Origin: Paracoccus jeotgali
Lineage (GTDB): Bacteria > Pseudomonadota > Alphaproteobacteria > Rhodobacterales > Rhodobacteraceae
Direction: 5' to 3'
NCBI RefSeq assembly: GCF_002865605.1
Contig: NZ_CP025583.1
Coordinates: forward strand, 786,501-850,500
DNA: 64,000 nucleotides
The translations under genes and the position numbers were made by a program. The notes under the pieces were generated by a model. The model was not told the origin of the DNA. It was given only the letters and a program-made list of their open reading frames with translations, and searched no databases. Positions 1 through 9,844 of this stretch are shown one piece after another. Numbering within the stretch: the first letter of the stretch is position 1; each line of letters begins with the position of its first letter.

Positions 1-894
1 GTGGGCGGCACGGGCGCGATCCGGCAGGCGCTGGAACTGGTGCGGCTGGCCAACCCGGACACGGTGATCCACGTCTCCGACCCGACCTGGCCCAACCACC
101 TTTCGATCCTGAACTTCATGGGTCAAGCCCATGAGATGTATCCCTATTTCGACAACGACACCCGCGGCGTCGCGTTCGAGGCGATGCTGGACGCGCTGGG
201 TCGCGCCAAAAAGGGCGACGTGGTGCTGCTGCATGGCTGCTGCCACAACCCGACCGGCGCCAACCCGACCGCCGCACAGTGGGACGAGATCGCGGGCGTG
301 CTGGAAAAGACCGGGGCGATCCCGCTGATCGACCTGGCCTATCAGGGCTTTGGCGACGGGATCGAGGCCGACGCGCAGCCCACGCGGATGATCGCCGAGC
401 GCCTGCCCGAGGTTCTGATCGCCGCGTCCTGCAGCAAGAATTTCGGCATCTATCGCGAGCGGACCGGCATCCTGATGGCGCTGAGCGACAGCGACAAGAC
501 GCGCGATCTGGCGCAGGGGGCGATGGCCTATCTGAACCGCCAGAACTACAGCTTTCCGCCCGATCACGGCGCGCGGATCGTCTCGACCATCCTCACCGAT
601 GCCGAGCTGAAGGCCGACTGGCAGCAAGAGGTCGAAGAGATCCGCCAGACCCTGCTGAGCCTGCGCGAGCAACTGGCGCAAGAGCTGCGCGACCTGACCG
701 GCACCGACCGCTTCGACTTCATCGCGCGTCACCGCGGCATGTTCTCGCGCCTCGGCGCCACGCCCGAGCAGGTCGCCGCGATGCGCCAGATGGCGGGCAT
801 CTACATGGTCGGCGATTCGCGCCTGAACATCGCCGGCCTGAACCGCGACAGCGTTCCGGTGCTGGCCCGCGCCATCGTCGAAGCGGGCGTCTGA
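1..894 (+). CDS. Aromatic amino acid aminotransferase, 5'-truncated
   Basis: Class I PLP-dependent aminotransferase (AspC/TyrB group) that moves an amino group between aspartate or aromatic amino acids and 2-oxoglutarate. The window opens inside the gene: the visible 297 residues start at the GGTGA glycine-rich PLP-phosphate loop, so roughly the first 100 of about 395 residues are missing. Visible family signatures are HGCCHNPTG, DLAYQGFGDG and the PLP-lysine region SCSKNFGIYRERTG. It ends at TGA 892-894 and is followed by a strong terminator. The aspartate versus aromatic preference cannot be settled from the fragment. The GTG at position 1 is only the first in-frame codon, not the true start. 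Confidence 0.9.
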   Translation: MGGTGAIRQALELVRLANPDTVIHVSDPTWPNHLSILNFMGQAHEMYPYFDNDTRGVAFEAMLDALGRAKKGDVVLLHGCCHNPTGANPTAAQWDEIAGVLEKTGAIPLIDLAYQGFGDGIEADAQPTRMIAERLPEVLIAASCSKNFGIYRERTGILMALSDSDKTRDLAQGAMAYLNRQNYSFPPDHGARIVSTILTDAELKADWQQEVEEIRQTLLSLREQLAQELRDLTGTDRFDFIARHRGMFSRLGATPEQVAAMRQMAGIYMVGDSRLNIAGLNRDSVPVLARAIVEAGV

Positions 895-948
895 GGGTGT
901 TTGCGAGCTAGGGCGCGCGAGTTTCAGCGTCTGAAGTGTAGAGTTGGC

Positions 949-979
949 GCCGGTGCGATTGGATCGCGCCGGCGTTTTT
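949..979 (+). terminator. Rho-independent terminator after the aminotransferase
   Basis: An 11-bp stem (949-959 with 963-973, one G-T pair) with a 3-base loop is followed by a run of five T. It lies 55 bases after the aminotransferase stop and should end that transcript. Confidence 0.8.
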
Positions 980-1280
980 CGTTGTAGTGACCGAGCGGAC
1001 GGCGGTCCCCGCGCCAAGAGTCGTCTGGGCGACAGCGTTTCAGTAAAAGCAGCTAAACTCTGCGTGGAACGACCGCAGCAAATGGCAGCCGACACAGGGA
1101 TGAGTGGTCAAGGGTCTGGGGCGATCAGTTGCCAGTCGGGCCGCCTGTTTATGACCCAAGAGCTACGGAGCACCGGCATCTCCGAAACTCCACCAAACTG
1201 CAATCGCTCACCACGGTTCAGACGCGGCCCGCTGCCAAGGACGGCCAGTCACGCGGTCCCAACCGGTTATGAAACCCGCT
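980..1280. other. Intergenic stretch, no gene recognised
   Basis: About 300 bases between the aminotransferase terminator and the 3' end of the small membrane-protein gene on the other strand. I see no convincing coding frame, RNA gene or repeat. Open frames here have no ribosome binding site and no recognisable protein. Confidence 0.5.
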
Positions 1281-1619
1281 CTAGCTCGTCGGCCCCAGAT
1301 GCCGCTCGATGTAGGCGCGCAACTCCTCGATCTCTTCCGAGGCTTCCTGCATGGCGCTGCGGGCGGTGGCGAGTTCGGTGGCCGAGAAGGCGAGGCGTTC
1401 GTGCAGCGCGGCCTCGCGCTGGCCCCAATCGGTCGTCGCCTGTTCGAGCGCGGTCTCGGCCTGATGCAGATCGGCGGCAAGGCGGTCCAGCACCCCCAGC
1501 TCGGCGCGGCCGGGGCGGGTCAGGCGGTGGACCAGCCAGCAGGCGAACCAGCCCAGCAGGAAAGCCGCGCCAAGGGTCAGCGCGATGGCCATCGTCAGAT
1601 TGTCATGGGTCAGGGTCAT
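1281..1619 (-). CDS. Small single-pass membrane protein with coiled coil
   Basis: A 112-residue protein with one N-terminal transmembrane segment (about residues 10-30, rich in A, L, F and W), then a charged heptad-like helix (about 38-105, many E, A, L and R) predicted to form a coiled coil. Its ATG overlaps the stop of the upstream OmpA-family gene by 4 bases (ATGA), so the two are translationally coupled and probably work together at the envelope. No named family recognised. It is likely anchored in the inner membrane with the coiled coil on one side. Confidence 0.75.
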   Translation of the reverse strand: MTLTHDNLTMAIALTLGAAFLLGWFACWLVHRLTRPGRAELGVLDRLAADLHQAETALEQATTDWGQREAALHERLAFSATELATARSAMQEASEEIEELRAYIERHLGPTS

Positions 1620-3676
1620 GGCGCCTCTGTGTCGGTTGCGGCGTCTTCGGGCCGTGCGGCGGGGCGGGGCGTGTCGGGCGTGGCGTTCAGCACGGTCGCG
1701 GGCGGCTCGATCACCGGGGGCGGGGCCAGCGTTTCGGCGCCGGGCAGCGGGATCGACAGCGTGCCGGGCAGTGCGGTCAGGCCGGTGGCATCGGCGCCGT
1801 CAGACTCGCCATCCGCCGCCGCCCCGTTGCGGCCAGCGGCGGCGCGTTCCAGGCTTGCGGCGGCGGCCTCGGGCGTGGGGGTGTGGCCGCGCAGCTCTGG
1901 CGCGGCGGGCAGGGCGGGGGCGACCGGGTCGGGGGCCAGCAGCGTCACCTCGATCCGGCGGTTCGCCTCGCGGCCCTCTTCGGTGTCGTTTTCGGCCACC
2001 GGGCGGGTCTCGCCGTAGCCATTGGCGACGATGTTGGCGACCGACAGCCCCTCATCGCGCAGCCGGTCGAGCAGCGCCGTCGCCCGCGCCCGCGACAGCT
2101 TGAGGTTCGATTCGTCGCCGCCCTGCGCGTCGGTATGGCCGGCGATCTCAATCCGGTAATCGGCGCAGTCGGCCAGGATCGGCCGCAACTCGTCCAGCAT
2201 CGGGCCGACATCACCGACAATCCCCGCGCCGCCCGGCTCGAACCCGATCTGTGATTGCAGCAGCACCGCGTTCAGCCGATCCACGCAGAGCGCGCCCGAC
2301 GGCAGCGTGATCTGAGGGTCGAGCAACCGGTCATAGCTGATCGAGAGGCTGTATTCCGCCCCCGCCCCCAGCCGGTCGGCAAGCGCGGCAATGGCCTTTT
2401 CCGGCGCCAGCGCATCGCCGCTGACCCCGCTCAGGCGGATCTCCTCGCCGGTCACGGTCAATTCGCCCCGTTCCAGCAGGCCCATTGCATCCAGCCCGGC
2501 CATGACCCGCGGCGCCCAGCCCGCGGGCAGCGAGGGGTCGAGCGTCAGCGTCCCGTCGGTCGCCCCGATCTGGGCGCGGGCGAGCGACTGGACGGTCTGG
2601 CGCATCGTCTCGTCGGGCAGAACGCCGGACAGCCTCGCCTCGCCCTGTTCGGTGATCTCGGCGGTGAACAGCGCCGGGCCCTGGGTCTGCATCTCGGACT
2701 GCGAGACGTTCAGCACCCAGCCCGCCGGCAGCTTCGCGGACAGCCCGTCCCGCGCGGTGGTGAGGGCCTCCGTCGCCACCTCCGGTCCGGCAGTCAGGCG
2801 GATGTTGCGGTCGGTGATTTCCAGCGTCGCGTCGCCCAGATCCTGCGCCGCCTTGATCCCCGCCGTCGCCGCCTGCACCCAGCCTGCGGGCGCGCCGATG
2901 CCCAGCGGACACTCGGCCTCGGCCCCTGCCTGCGCGGCGGCGGCAAGGATCTGGTCGCGGGCCTGTTCGGTATCGGCGGCGCAGGGGGTCAGTTCGGCGG
3001 GCGCATCCGCCGCGTGCTGAAAGCGCAGCGCATAGGGCGCGATGACGGGCAGGGGCGCGGTCACGGAAATCTCGGGCGTGATTGCGGCGGGCGCGGCGTT
3101 GCGCAGCGCGGCCTCGAGCCGGGGCTTGTCGTCGGGGGTGGCGACCACGGCCTCGATCGCGACCCGGCCCGGAGAGACGGCGACGGTTCCCTGCTCGATC
3201 AGGGCCGCCGCGCGCAGCCCGTAATCCATCGCCTCGGTCCAGCCCTCGGGGGCGGGAAAGGCCGCCGTGCCGGTCATGTCGGTCAGCGCCAGATCGGGCT
3301 GCGACAGGGCCTTGGCAAAGCCCTCACGCCCGCTGGCCGCCGGGATCAGCCCGATCAGCGAGACCTCGTCCCCCTGCCGCAGCAGCTTCAGCGAGAAATC
3401 CGGCGCCTGCAGCATGTCGCGTTTCGCCAGCCGGATCTCGTCGCGGATCTGGCGGTCATCGACGACGCTGCCGGCGGCGGTCAGCACCCGGAACCGCGTC
3501 ACCTCGTCCGGCGCGGTGCCGGTCAGGCGGATCACCAGCCCGTCGGCGCGCACCGTCACCCAGTCAAAGCCCGCATCCGACAGCGTCGCCCGCATCCGCG
3601 TGGCGCGGTCGTCCCGCAGCGCATCGGCCAGATATTCCGCCGCCGTCCAGCTTGCCGCCGCGGCCCCGCCGATCAT
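1616..3676 (-). CDS. OmpA-family peptidoglycan-binding protein with BON-like repeats (N-terminus frameshifted)
   Basis: A 686-residue envelope protein. The N-terminal part contains BON-like segments (for example around residues 38-60), and the C-terminus is an OmpA-type peptidoglycan-binding domain (about 500-600; motif IAGHTDAQG, then SRARATALL and NGYGETRP). A Pro-rich C-terminal tail follows. The open frame from ATG 3676 starts in the middle of a hydrophobic segment. The correct N-terminus (MSDTPAEPP...) begins at ATG 3767 but is one base out of frame because of a run of nine G (C on the coding strand) at 3714-3722. With eight bases the frames join into a cytoplasmic Pro-rich arm, RRR and a transmembrane helix. 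It is followed, with overlap, by a small coiled-coil membrane protein. Confidence 0.8.
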   Translation of the reverse strand: MIGGAAAASWTAAEYLADALRDDRATRMRATLSDAGFDWVTVRADGLVIRLTGTAPDEVTRFRVLTAAGSVVDDRQIRDEIRLAKRDMLQAPDFSLKLLRQGDEVSLIGLIPAASGREGFAKALSQPDLALTDMTGTAAFPAPEGWTEAMDYGLRAAALIEQGTVAVSPGRVAIEAVVATPDDKPRLEAALRNAAPAAITPEISVTAPLPVIAPYALRFQHAADAPAELTPCAADTEQARDQILAAAAQAGAEAECPLGIGAPAGWVQAATAGIKAAQDLGDATLEITDRNIRLTAGPEVATEALTTARDGLSAKLPAGWVLNVSQSEMQTQGPALFTAEITEQGEARLSGVLPDETMRQTVQSLARAQIGATDGTLTLDPSLPAGWAPRVMAGLDAMGLLERGELTVTGEEIRLSGVSGDALAPEKAIAALADRLGAGAEYSLSISYDRLLDPQITLPSGALCVDRLNAVLLQSQIGFEPGGAGIVGDVGPMLDELRPILADCADYRIEIAGHTDAQGGDESNLKLSRARATALLDRLRDEGLSVANIVANGYGETRPVAENDTEEGREANRRIEVTLLAPDPVAPALPAAPELRGHTPTPEAAAASLERAAAGRNGAAADGESDGADATGLTALPGTLSIPLPGAETLAPPPVIEPPATVLNATPDTPRPAARPEDAATDTEAP

Positions 3677-3767
3677 CAGCAGGGACAGCAGCAGCGGGGC
3701 CGCGCGGCGGCGCGGGGGGGGGCTGGGCCAGCGAGGCGGCCGGGGGTTCAGCGGGCGTATCGCTCAT
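3677..3767 (-). other. Probable true N-terminus of the OmpA-family gene, out of frame
   Basis: On the minus strand ATG 3767 opens MSDTPAEPPAASLAQPPP and then runs into the wrong frame after the C9 tract (3714-3722). In the downstream frame the same DNA reads RRRAAPLLLSLL leading into MIGGAAAASW, the transmembrane anchor. The two pieces differ by exactly one base. Either a sequencing error or a genuine slippage-prone tract explains it. Confidence 0.7.
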
Positions 3768-3812
3768 GCAGACGGGTTAATGTCGACGGGCGAGGTTGTA
3801 AATCGAAACTAC

Positions 3813-3830
3813 CGACACGATGCCGTGTCG
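3813..3830 (-). terminator. Hairpin downstream of ubiA, weak terminator candidate
   Basis: Perfect 7-bp stem (3813-3819 with 3824-3830) and 4-base loop just past the ubiA stop on the minus strand. Only a short broken T tract follows, so termination is uncertain. Confidence 0.35.
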
Positions 3831-3838
3831 CGCGTCCC

Positions 3839-4801
3839 TCATTGCAGCGCCGCCTGCAGGATCGCCGCCAGCGCCAGCCCCACGGCCAGGATCAGCCCGG
3901 CATCGCGGTTCGAGCGGAACAGCCGCAGCTGCACCGCGTCGCTGTCCATGTCCAGCTGGTAAAGCTGCCAGACCAGATGCGCCGCGAACCCGGCAAGGGC
4001 GGCCAGCGCCACCCACCAGCCCGCGCCCTCGGCCCCGGTGGCGGCAATGGCCACCGCCAGCAGCGTGACCGAGATCGCGCCGAACACCGCCAGCCAGCGC
4101 GGCGCGTCCCGACCGAACAGCAGCGCGGTCGAGCGGACGCCGATCAGGGCGTCATCCTCGGCGTCCTGAAGGGCATAGATGGTGTCATAGAACACCGTCC
4201 AGGCGATGCCGGCGAACCACGCGATGACCGGCGCCGCGTCCAGCCGGCCCTGATGGGCGGCATAGGCCAGCATCGCGCCCCAGTTGAAGGCGATACCCAG
4301 AAACACCTGCGGCCACCAGGTGAAGCGCTTGGCAAAGGGATAGATCGCCACCGGCAGCAGGCTGAGAAAGCCCAGCCAGATCGCCGCCCCGTTCAGCGTC
4401 AGCAGGATCACCAGCCCGATCAGGCTTTGCAGCACCAGCCAGCCCACCGCGCCCCGCAGCGTCACCTGACCCGAGGGGATGGGCCGCTTGCGCGTCCGGT
4501 CGACCGAGCCGTCGATGTCGCGGTCGGTGATGTCGTTCCAGGTGCAGCCCGCGCCGCGCATGACCAGCGCGCCGATCCCGCAGGCCAGAACGATCCACAG
4601 GTCGACCAGCCGCGGCCGGTCGGCCAGCATCGCCAGCCCCACCCCCCACCAGCATGGCAGCAGCACCAGCCATGTGCCGATGGGCCGGTCGATCCGGCTA
4701 AGGCGCAGCCAGGGGCGCCAGCTTGCGGGGGCGTTGTGGTCGACCCAGTTTCCGCTGACGGCATCGCGCACGGCATCTGGTCTTTGCAGGGCGGGTTTCA
4801 T
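3839..4801 (-). CDS. ubiA: 4-hydroxybenzoate polyprenyltransferase
   Basis: A 320-residue integral membrane prenyltransferase that attaches the polyprenyl tail to 4-hydroxybenzoate in ubiquinone synthesis. The first Asp-rich motif is NDITDRDID (about residues 89-97) and the second is DTIYALQDAEDD (about 205-216). Both bind the Mg-pyrophosphate of the isoprenoid donor. Multiple hydrophobic helices and full length match the family. It starts 12 bases from the divergent rsmE start, so the two genes must share a very short or upstream-embedded promoter region. The identification is firm from the motifs and length. Confidence 0.93.
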   Translation of the reverse strand: MKPALQRPDAVRDAVSGNWVDHNAPASWRPWLRLSRIDRPIGTWLVLLPCWWGVGLAMLADRPRLVDLWIVLACGIGALVMRGAGCTWNDITDRDIDGSVDRTRKRPIPSGQVTLRGAVGWLVLQSLIGLVILLTLNGAAIWLGFLSLLPVAIYPFAKRFTWWPQVFLGIAFNWGAMLAYAAHQGRLDAAPVIAWFAGIAWTVFYDTIYALQDAEDDALIGVRSTALLFGRDAPRWLAVFGAISVTLLAVAIAATGAEGAGWWVALAALAGFAAHLVWQLYQLDMDSDAVQLRLFRSNRDAGLILAVGLALAAILQAALQ

Positions 4802-4812
4802 AGGAAGGTCTC

Positions 4813-5529
4813 ATGTCCAGGGTCCGGCTGTTCATAGATCACCCGCTTGGGGCGGGGCAAGCGGTCGGGCTGACCGCGGACCAGGCGCATTACCTGTTCG
4901 GGGTGATGCGGCTGGGGCAGGGCGACCGTCTGACCGTCTTCAACGGCCGCGACGGCGCGTGGTCGGCCGAGATCGCGGTCGCCTCGAAACGCGGCGGGCA
5001 GGTGACGGTGCTGGCGCAGACCGCGCCGCAGCAGATGCCGCCGGATCTGTGGCTGCTGTTCGCGCCGATCAAGAAGGCGCGGACGGATTTCATCGTCGAG
5101 AAGGCGACCGAGATGGGCGCGGCGCGGATCATGCCGGTCCAGACCGAGTTCACCAATGCCGAGCGCATCCGTCAGGACCGCCTGCAGGCCCATGCCGTCG
5201 AGGCCGCCGAGCAATGCGGCGGCACCTTTGTCCCCCCGGTCGCGGATCTGGTGCCGCTGCGTCGCGTGCTGGCCGACTGGCCGCCCGAGCGGCGCATCCT
5301 GTGGGGGGACGAGGCCCGATATGGCCCAGCCGATACCCTGGCCGGGCTGGCGCGGGGCCCTTGGGCGGTGCTGATCGGCCCCGAGGGCGGCTTTTCGCCG
5401 GCTGAGCGCGAGATGCTGGGGGCGCTGGATGTCGTCACACCGATCAGTCTGGGGCCGCGCATCCTGCGGGCCGACACGGCGGCGGTGGCGGCGCTGACGC
5501 TGTTTCAGGCGCATCTCGGGGACTGGTGA
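4813..5529 (+). CDS. rsmE: 16S rRNA (uracil1498-N3)-methyltransferase
   Basis: A 238-residue SPOUT-class methyltransferase that makes m3U1498 in 16S rRNA. Diagnostic SPOUT knot motif LIGPEGGFSPAE (about residues 186-197) and the C-terminal LGPRILRADTAAVAAL sequence, both typical of RsmE, are present. An N-terminal PUA-like domain (about 1-70) precedes the catalytic domain. An AAGG-type ribosome binding site lies before ATG 4813. It is divergent from ubiA, an arrangement common in Rhodobacterales. Confidence 0.93.
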   Translation: MSRVRLFIDHPLGAGQAVGLTADQAHYLFGVMRLGQGDRLTVFNGRDGAWSAEIAVASKRGGQVTVLAQTAPQQMPPDLWLLFAPIKKARTDFIVEKATEMGAARIMPVQTEFTNAERIRQDRLQAHAVEAAEQCGGTFVPPVADLVPLRRVLADWPPERRILWGDEARYGPADTLAGLARGPWAVLIGPEGGFSPAEREMLGALDVVTPISLGPRILRADTAAVAALTLFQAHLGDW

Positions 5530-5801
5530 TGCTGCGGTGCAGCATGGATAAGAGCAGTCCCGGTGCCCTTCGGCCCATGGCTTCAATGCGGCAGATCGTC
5601 CCACGCACGAGATAATTCCCGCAAATATCGGTTTTTCGGTAGAAAATGCCCCCTCGCATGAGGTTCCTGCATAGCTGGGTTGCGGTTGTGGGGCTGGTTG
5701 CAGGTGCAGCATTGGGCTATGTTGAGTGCAAGCCAAACAGAGATGAACGACCGCGCCGTGACCGATGACTGCCCGGCGCCGACGCAAGAAAGGACGATAC
5801 C

Positions 5802-6008
5802 ATGACGATGATGACCGCATCCGCCACGACCACCCATGCCAAGGCCCCGCTGGGCCGCGACCTGCTGGCCCGCATCGGCGACACGCTCCGCGACTGGGCG
5901 CTGCGCCGCGAGACCCGTCTGCAACTCGAGCGGCTGAGCGACCGCGAACTGACCGATATCGGTCTGTGCCGCGCCGACATCGACGGCGTCGTGAACGGCA
6001 ACTTCTGA
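5802..6008 (+). CDS. DUF1127 protein
   Basis: A 68-residue protein with the C-terminal DUF1127 signature (about residues 38-63: RLQLERLSDRELTDIGL followed by CRADID). In alphaproteobacteria such small Arg-rich proteins have been linked to RNA binding and phosphate or stress metabolism; the role here is inferred only from that. The 270 bases before it show no other gene and must hold its promoter. A strong terminator follows directly, so it is transcribed alone. Confidence 0.85.
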   Translation: MTMMTASATTTHAKAPLGRDLLARIGDTLRDWALRRETRLQLERLSDRELTDIGLCRADIDGVVNGNF

Positions 6009-6041
6009 CCCCGGCGCAGCCTGACGCTGCGTCACCAGATC

Positions 6042-6079
6042 AAAACCCCGGCCCGCCCCCGTGCGGCCCGGGGTTTTTT
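6042..6079 (+). terminator. Rho-independent terminator after the DUF1127 gene
   Basis: GC-rich hairpin (6046-6056 pairing with 6063-6073, one mismatch) followed by six T (6074-6079), with matching A residues before the stem. A textbook intrinsic terminator 34 bases after the stop codon. Confidence 0.88.
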
Positions 6080-6229
6080 CATGCCGTTTTTTCGCTTTCG
6101 GGGCAGGGCTTTGCGCGGCTGCCTCTGGTCAATGCGCCGGGCGATGCCATATTCTGCCATGAACGCGCGCCACATGCGAACCTGTCAAAGGTTTCGGACG
6201 TTGGGGCGCAGATGCAGAAAAGGTGACAC

Positions 6230-6811
6230 ATGGCCAATCACGCGATCTTCGACCGACCGATGGACGCGCCCATCCCCGCCGGATACGAACAGGCGGTCTT
6301 CGGCATGGGCTGTTATTGGGGAGTCGAGAAACTGTTCTGGGAACAGCCCGGCGTGTGGATGACGCAGGTCGGATTCGCCGGCGGCACCACCGAAAACCCC
6401 ACCTATCGTCAGGTCTGCGCCGGTGGCACCGGCCATGGCGAGGTGGTGCGTGTGGTCTATGACCCGGAGCGGATCAGCTATGACCACCTGCTGAAGCTGT
6501 TCTGGGAAAACCACGACCCGACGCAGGGCAACCGCCAGCACAACGACGTGGGCGACCAGTACCGCTCGCTGATCATGTATGATAACGAACACCAGAAGGC
6601 GCAGGCCGAGGCGTCCAAGATCGACTACGACAACCGCCTCGCCGTTGCGGGCAAGCGCCACATCACCACGCAGATCCTGCCGCTCGACCGCTTCTGGCCC
6701 GCGCCGGAAGCCGATCACCAGCAATATCTGCACAAGGTGCCGGATGGCTATTGCAACATGCGCGGCACCGGCGTCGCCGCGGCCATGCCCGAAGGGCACG
6801 AGCTGCCCTGA
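6230..6811 (+). CDS. msrA: Peptide-methionine (S)-S-oxide reductase
   Basis: A 193-residue MsrA that reduces the S-epimer of methionine sulfoxide in oxidised proteins. Catalytic Cys28 lies in GMGCYWG (the usual form is GCFWG, so Tyr replaces Phe), followed by VGFAGG and the family motif HGEVVRVVYDP. A C-terminal Cys in GYCNMRG is the likely resolving residue. ATG 6230 is preceded by AAAGG (6219-6223). Its TGA overlaps the prmA start by one base, so prmA is coupled to it. Confidence 0.93.
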   Translation: MANHAIFDRPMDAPIPAGYEQAVFGMGCYWGVEKLFWEQPGVWMTQVGFAGGTTENPTYRQVCAGGTGHGEVVRVVYDPERISYDHLLKLFWENHDPTQGNRQHNDVGDQYRSLIMYDNEHQKAQAEASKIDYDNRLAVAGKRHITTQILPLDRFWPAPEADHQQYLHKVPDGYCNMRGTGVAAAMPEGHELP

Positions 6812-7680
6812 TGGCGACTTGGACCGCCCTGACCCATGTCGCGGGCCGCGAGGCCGCCGAGACGCTGTCCGACCTGTGCGAGGGGCTGACCCCGGAACCC
6901 GTCGGCACCGGCATCTTCGAGATCGAGGATGGCCGCGACCGCTGGGAGGTCGGCGCCTATTTCACCGAAGAGCCGGACGAGATCTCGCTGGCGCTTCTGG
7001 CCGCCGCGCAGGGGGCGAACCCCTTTGTCATCAGCGAGTTGCCTGATGTCGATTGGGTCGCCCATGTCAAGCGCGAGCTGTCCCCGGTCGAGGCCGGGCG
7101 GTTCTTCGTCCATGGCAGCCATGACGCCGACCGCGTGCCCGCCCATGCCGAGGGGCTGCTGATCGAGGCGGCGATGGCCTTTGGCACCGGCCACCACGAC
7201 ACCACGCGCGGCTGCCTGCTGGCGCTGGACCGGCTGGCGGAAAGCGGCTGGGTGCCGCATCGCGTGGCCGATATCGGCGCGGGGACGGCGGTGCTGGCGA
7301 TGGCTGCGGCACGGCTGTGGCCGGTGGTGGTGCTGGCGTCCGACATCGACCCGGTGGCGGTGGATGTGGCGTCGGCGAATGTGCTGGCGAACGGCTTGGA
7401 CGGGCGGGTGGTCAGCATTCAGGCGGTGGGCTTCGACCATCCGATGCTGGACGAGGCCGCGCCCTTTGATCTGGTGCTGGCGAATATCCTGAAACAGCCG
7501 CTGATCGAGTTGGCGCCGGATATGGCCAGCCACATCGCGCCCGAGGGCCGGGCGATCCTGTCGGGCCTGCTGGTCAGTCAGGCGGACGAGGTGATCGAGG
7601 CCTATCGCGCCGCCGGTTTCGTGCTGGAATCGCGCGAGGATCTGGGCGAGTGGACCGCCCTTGTCATGCAGCGCTGCTGA
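6811..7680 (+). CDS. prmA: Ribosomal protein L11 methyltransferase
   Basis: A 289-residue SAM-dependent methyltransferase that trimethylates ribosomal protein L11. Visible motifs are FGTGHHDTTRGCL (PrmA-specific), the SAM-binding DIGAGTAVLAMAAARL, ASDIDPVAVDVA and the acceptor-site ANILKQPLIELAP. Start chosen at ATG 6811, which overlaps the msrA stop (TGATG) and gives the normal N-terminus. An upstream extension would be Arg-rich and unrelated to the family. Confidence 0.92.
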   Translation: MATWTALTHVAGREAAETLSDLCEGLTPEPVGTGIFEIEDGRDRWEVGAYFTEEPDEISLALLAAAQGANPFVISELPDVDWVAHVKRELSPVEAGRFFVHGSHDADRVPAHAEGLLIEAAMAFGTGHHDTTRGCLLALDRLAESGWVPHRVADIGAGTAVLAMAAARLWPVVVLASDIDPVAVDVASANVLANGLDGRVVSIQAVGFDHPMLDEAAPFDLVLANILKQPLIELAPDMASHIAPEGRAILSGLLVSQADEVIEAYRAAGFVLESREDLGEWTALVMQRC

Positions 7681-7700
7681 TCGCGCCCAAGGAGGCCGCC

Positions 7701-8528
7701 TTGTCCGACCCCGCCCGGCCGATCCCCGCCGAACCTGCTGGGCGCGATCCCGCGCCGCCTGCCGAGACAATCAGGCCGCTCTGGCCCGCACTCTTCGCCC
7801 CGACCAGTGCCGAGTCCGGCGAGGTGGGCGCGGTCCTGCCGGCGCCCGATGTTCCGCTGGCCGCGTTTCTGACCGCGACCGTCCCCGGCACGCCGCAGCC
7901 GCCCTGGACCCGACGCGCGGCGCGGCTGCATGTGCATTTCCAGCGCTTGCAGCCGGAATTCGCCGGGCGGCCCTATCTGGCGCTGCTCTGCGCCTGCACC
8001 ATCGTCTGCCTGCGCCGCGACGCGGGCGACCAGCGCGCGCTGACCCTGTTCCGCCGGATGCTGGCCGAGACGGGGCCGGAACTGGCGGCGGCAATGAACA
8101 GCCGCTGGCTGGCCTCGATCTGCGACACCGTGGTGGACACCGCCGATAATGACACCGACCGTGCGGCGGGGATGATCGGCAGCGTCTTTGTCAGCACGCT
8201 GAAGCTGGCCGAGACCGAGATCCGGCTGTATCACTCGCCGCGCCCCTGGCCGCCGCAGGCCCGGCTGCGGGCGGGGGGCGAGATCGGCGACGGCTTGCAG
8301 ACCCTGTTCACACCCACATCGGGCGATATCGACAACATCCTGACCCGGATCGAGCGCGGATTGCAGATCGCCTCGCCCTTGCGGCCGATCCTGACGGCGC
8401 TGTTCGACCGTGCGCTGGCGCAGGACAGTTTCCTGTCGCGGATGATCTCGCTGTCGGGGCAGGCGCGTCTGCCCATGGCCCCGGCCGAGCGGGTGGACCG
8501 CCTGCGCCGGATCATGACCAAGCTGTGA
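7701..8528 (+). CDS. Conserved protein of unknown function
   Basis: A 275-residue protein starting at TTG 7701, chosen because a perfect AAGGAGG (7689-7695) sits five bases upstream. The N-terminal 50 residues are Pro/Ala-rich and probably disordered. The rest is helical, with no catalytic motif that I can name and no signal peptide. It follows prmA by 20 bases and is probably cotranscribed with msrA-prmA. I do not recognise the family. Confidence 0.7.
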   Translation: MSDPARPIPAEPAGRDPAPPAETIRPLWPALFAPTSAESGEVGAVLPAPDVPLAAFLTATVPGTPQPPWTRRAARLHVHFQRLQPEFAGRPYLALLCACTIVCLRRDAGDQRALTLFRRMLAETGPELAAAMNSRWLASICDTVVDTADNDTDRAAGMIGSVFVSTLKLAETEIRLYHSPRPWPPQARLRAGGEIGDGLQTLFTPTSGDIDNILTRIERGLQIASPLRPILTALFDRALAQDSFLSRMISLSGQARLPMAPAERVDRLRRIMTKL

Positions 8529-8616
8529 CGCCCGCCGCCGTTGGATATTTCGCGCAGCGGTGCTAACACAGCAAGCTGCGCGGCCCGACCGCCGCCCGAT
8601 AGAGACGGAGCCGATC

Positions 8617-9750
<1,134 letters not shown>

Positions 9751-9763
9751 CCATTTTAATGGT

Positions 9764-9778
9764 TGACTGTTTGGGTCA
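9764..9778 (+). promoter_or_regulatory. Iron-responsive operator candidate (TGA-N9-TCA)
   Basis: TGA-N9-TCA fits the Iron-Rhodo-box described for RirA in rhizobia and Rhodobacterales. It sits in a larger dyad, GGTTGAC (9761-9767) with GTCAACC (9775-9781), in an AT-rich gap 67 bases before the iron-binding protein gene. Regulation by RirA is inferred from the motif and the iron-transport context. As RNA the dyad could also form a hairpin. Confidence 0.55.
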
Positions 9779-9844
9779 ACCAATTAAACCTGTCCCCGGA
9801 ACGAAGCCCCGCCCTGACGGCGCGGCCCTTATCGGAGAGACCGG

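Noticed and set aside
2255..4837. Long plus-strand frame across the OmpA-family gene and ubiA
   Set aside because: It crosses two well-supported minus-strand genes and their gap, and its product is Arg/Gln-rich without any domain.
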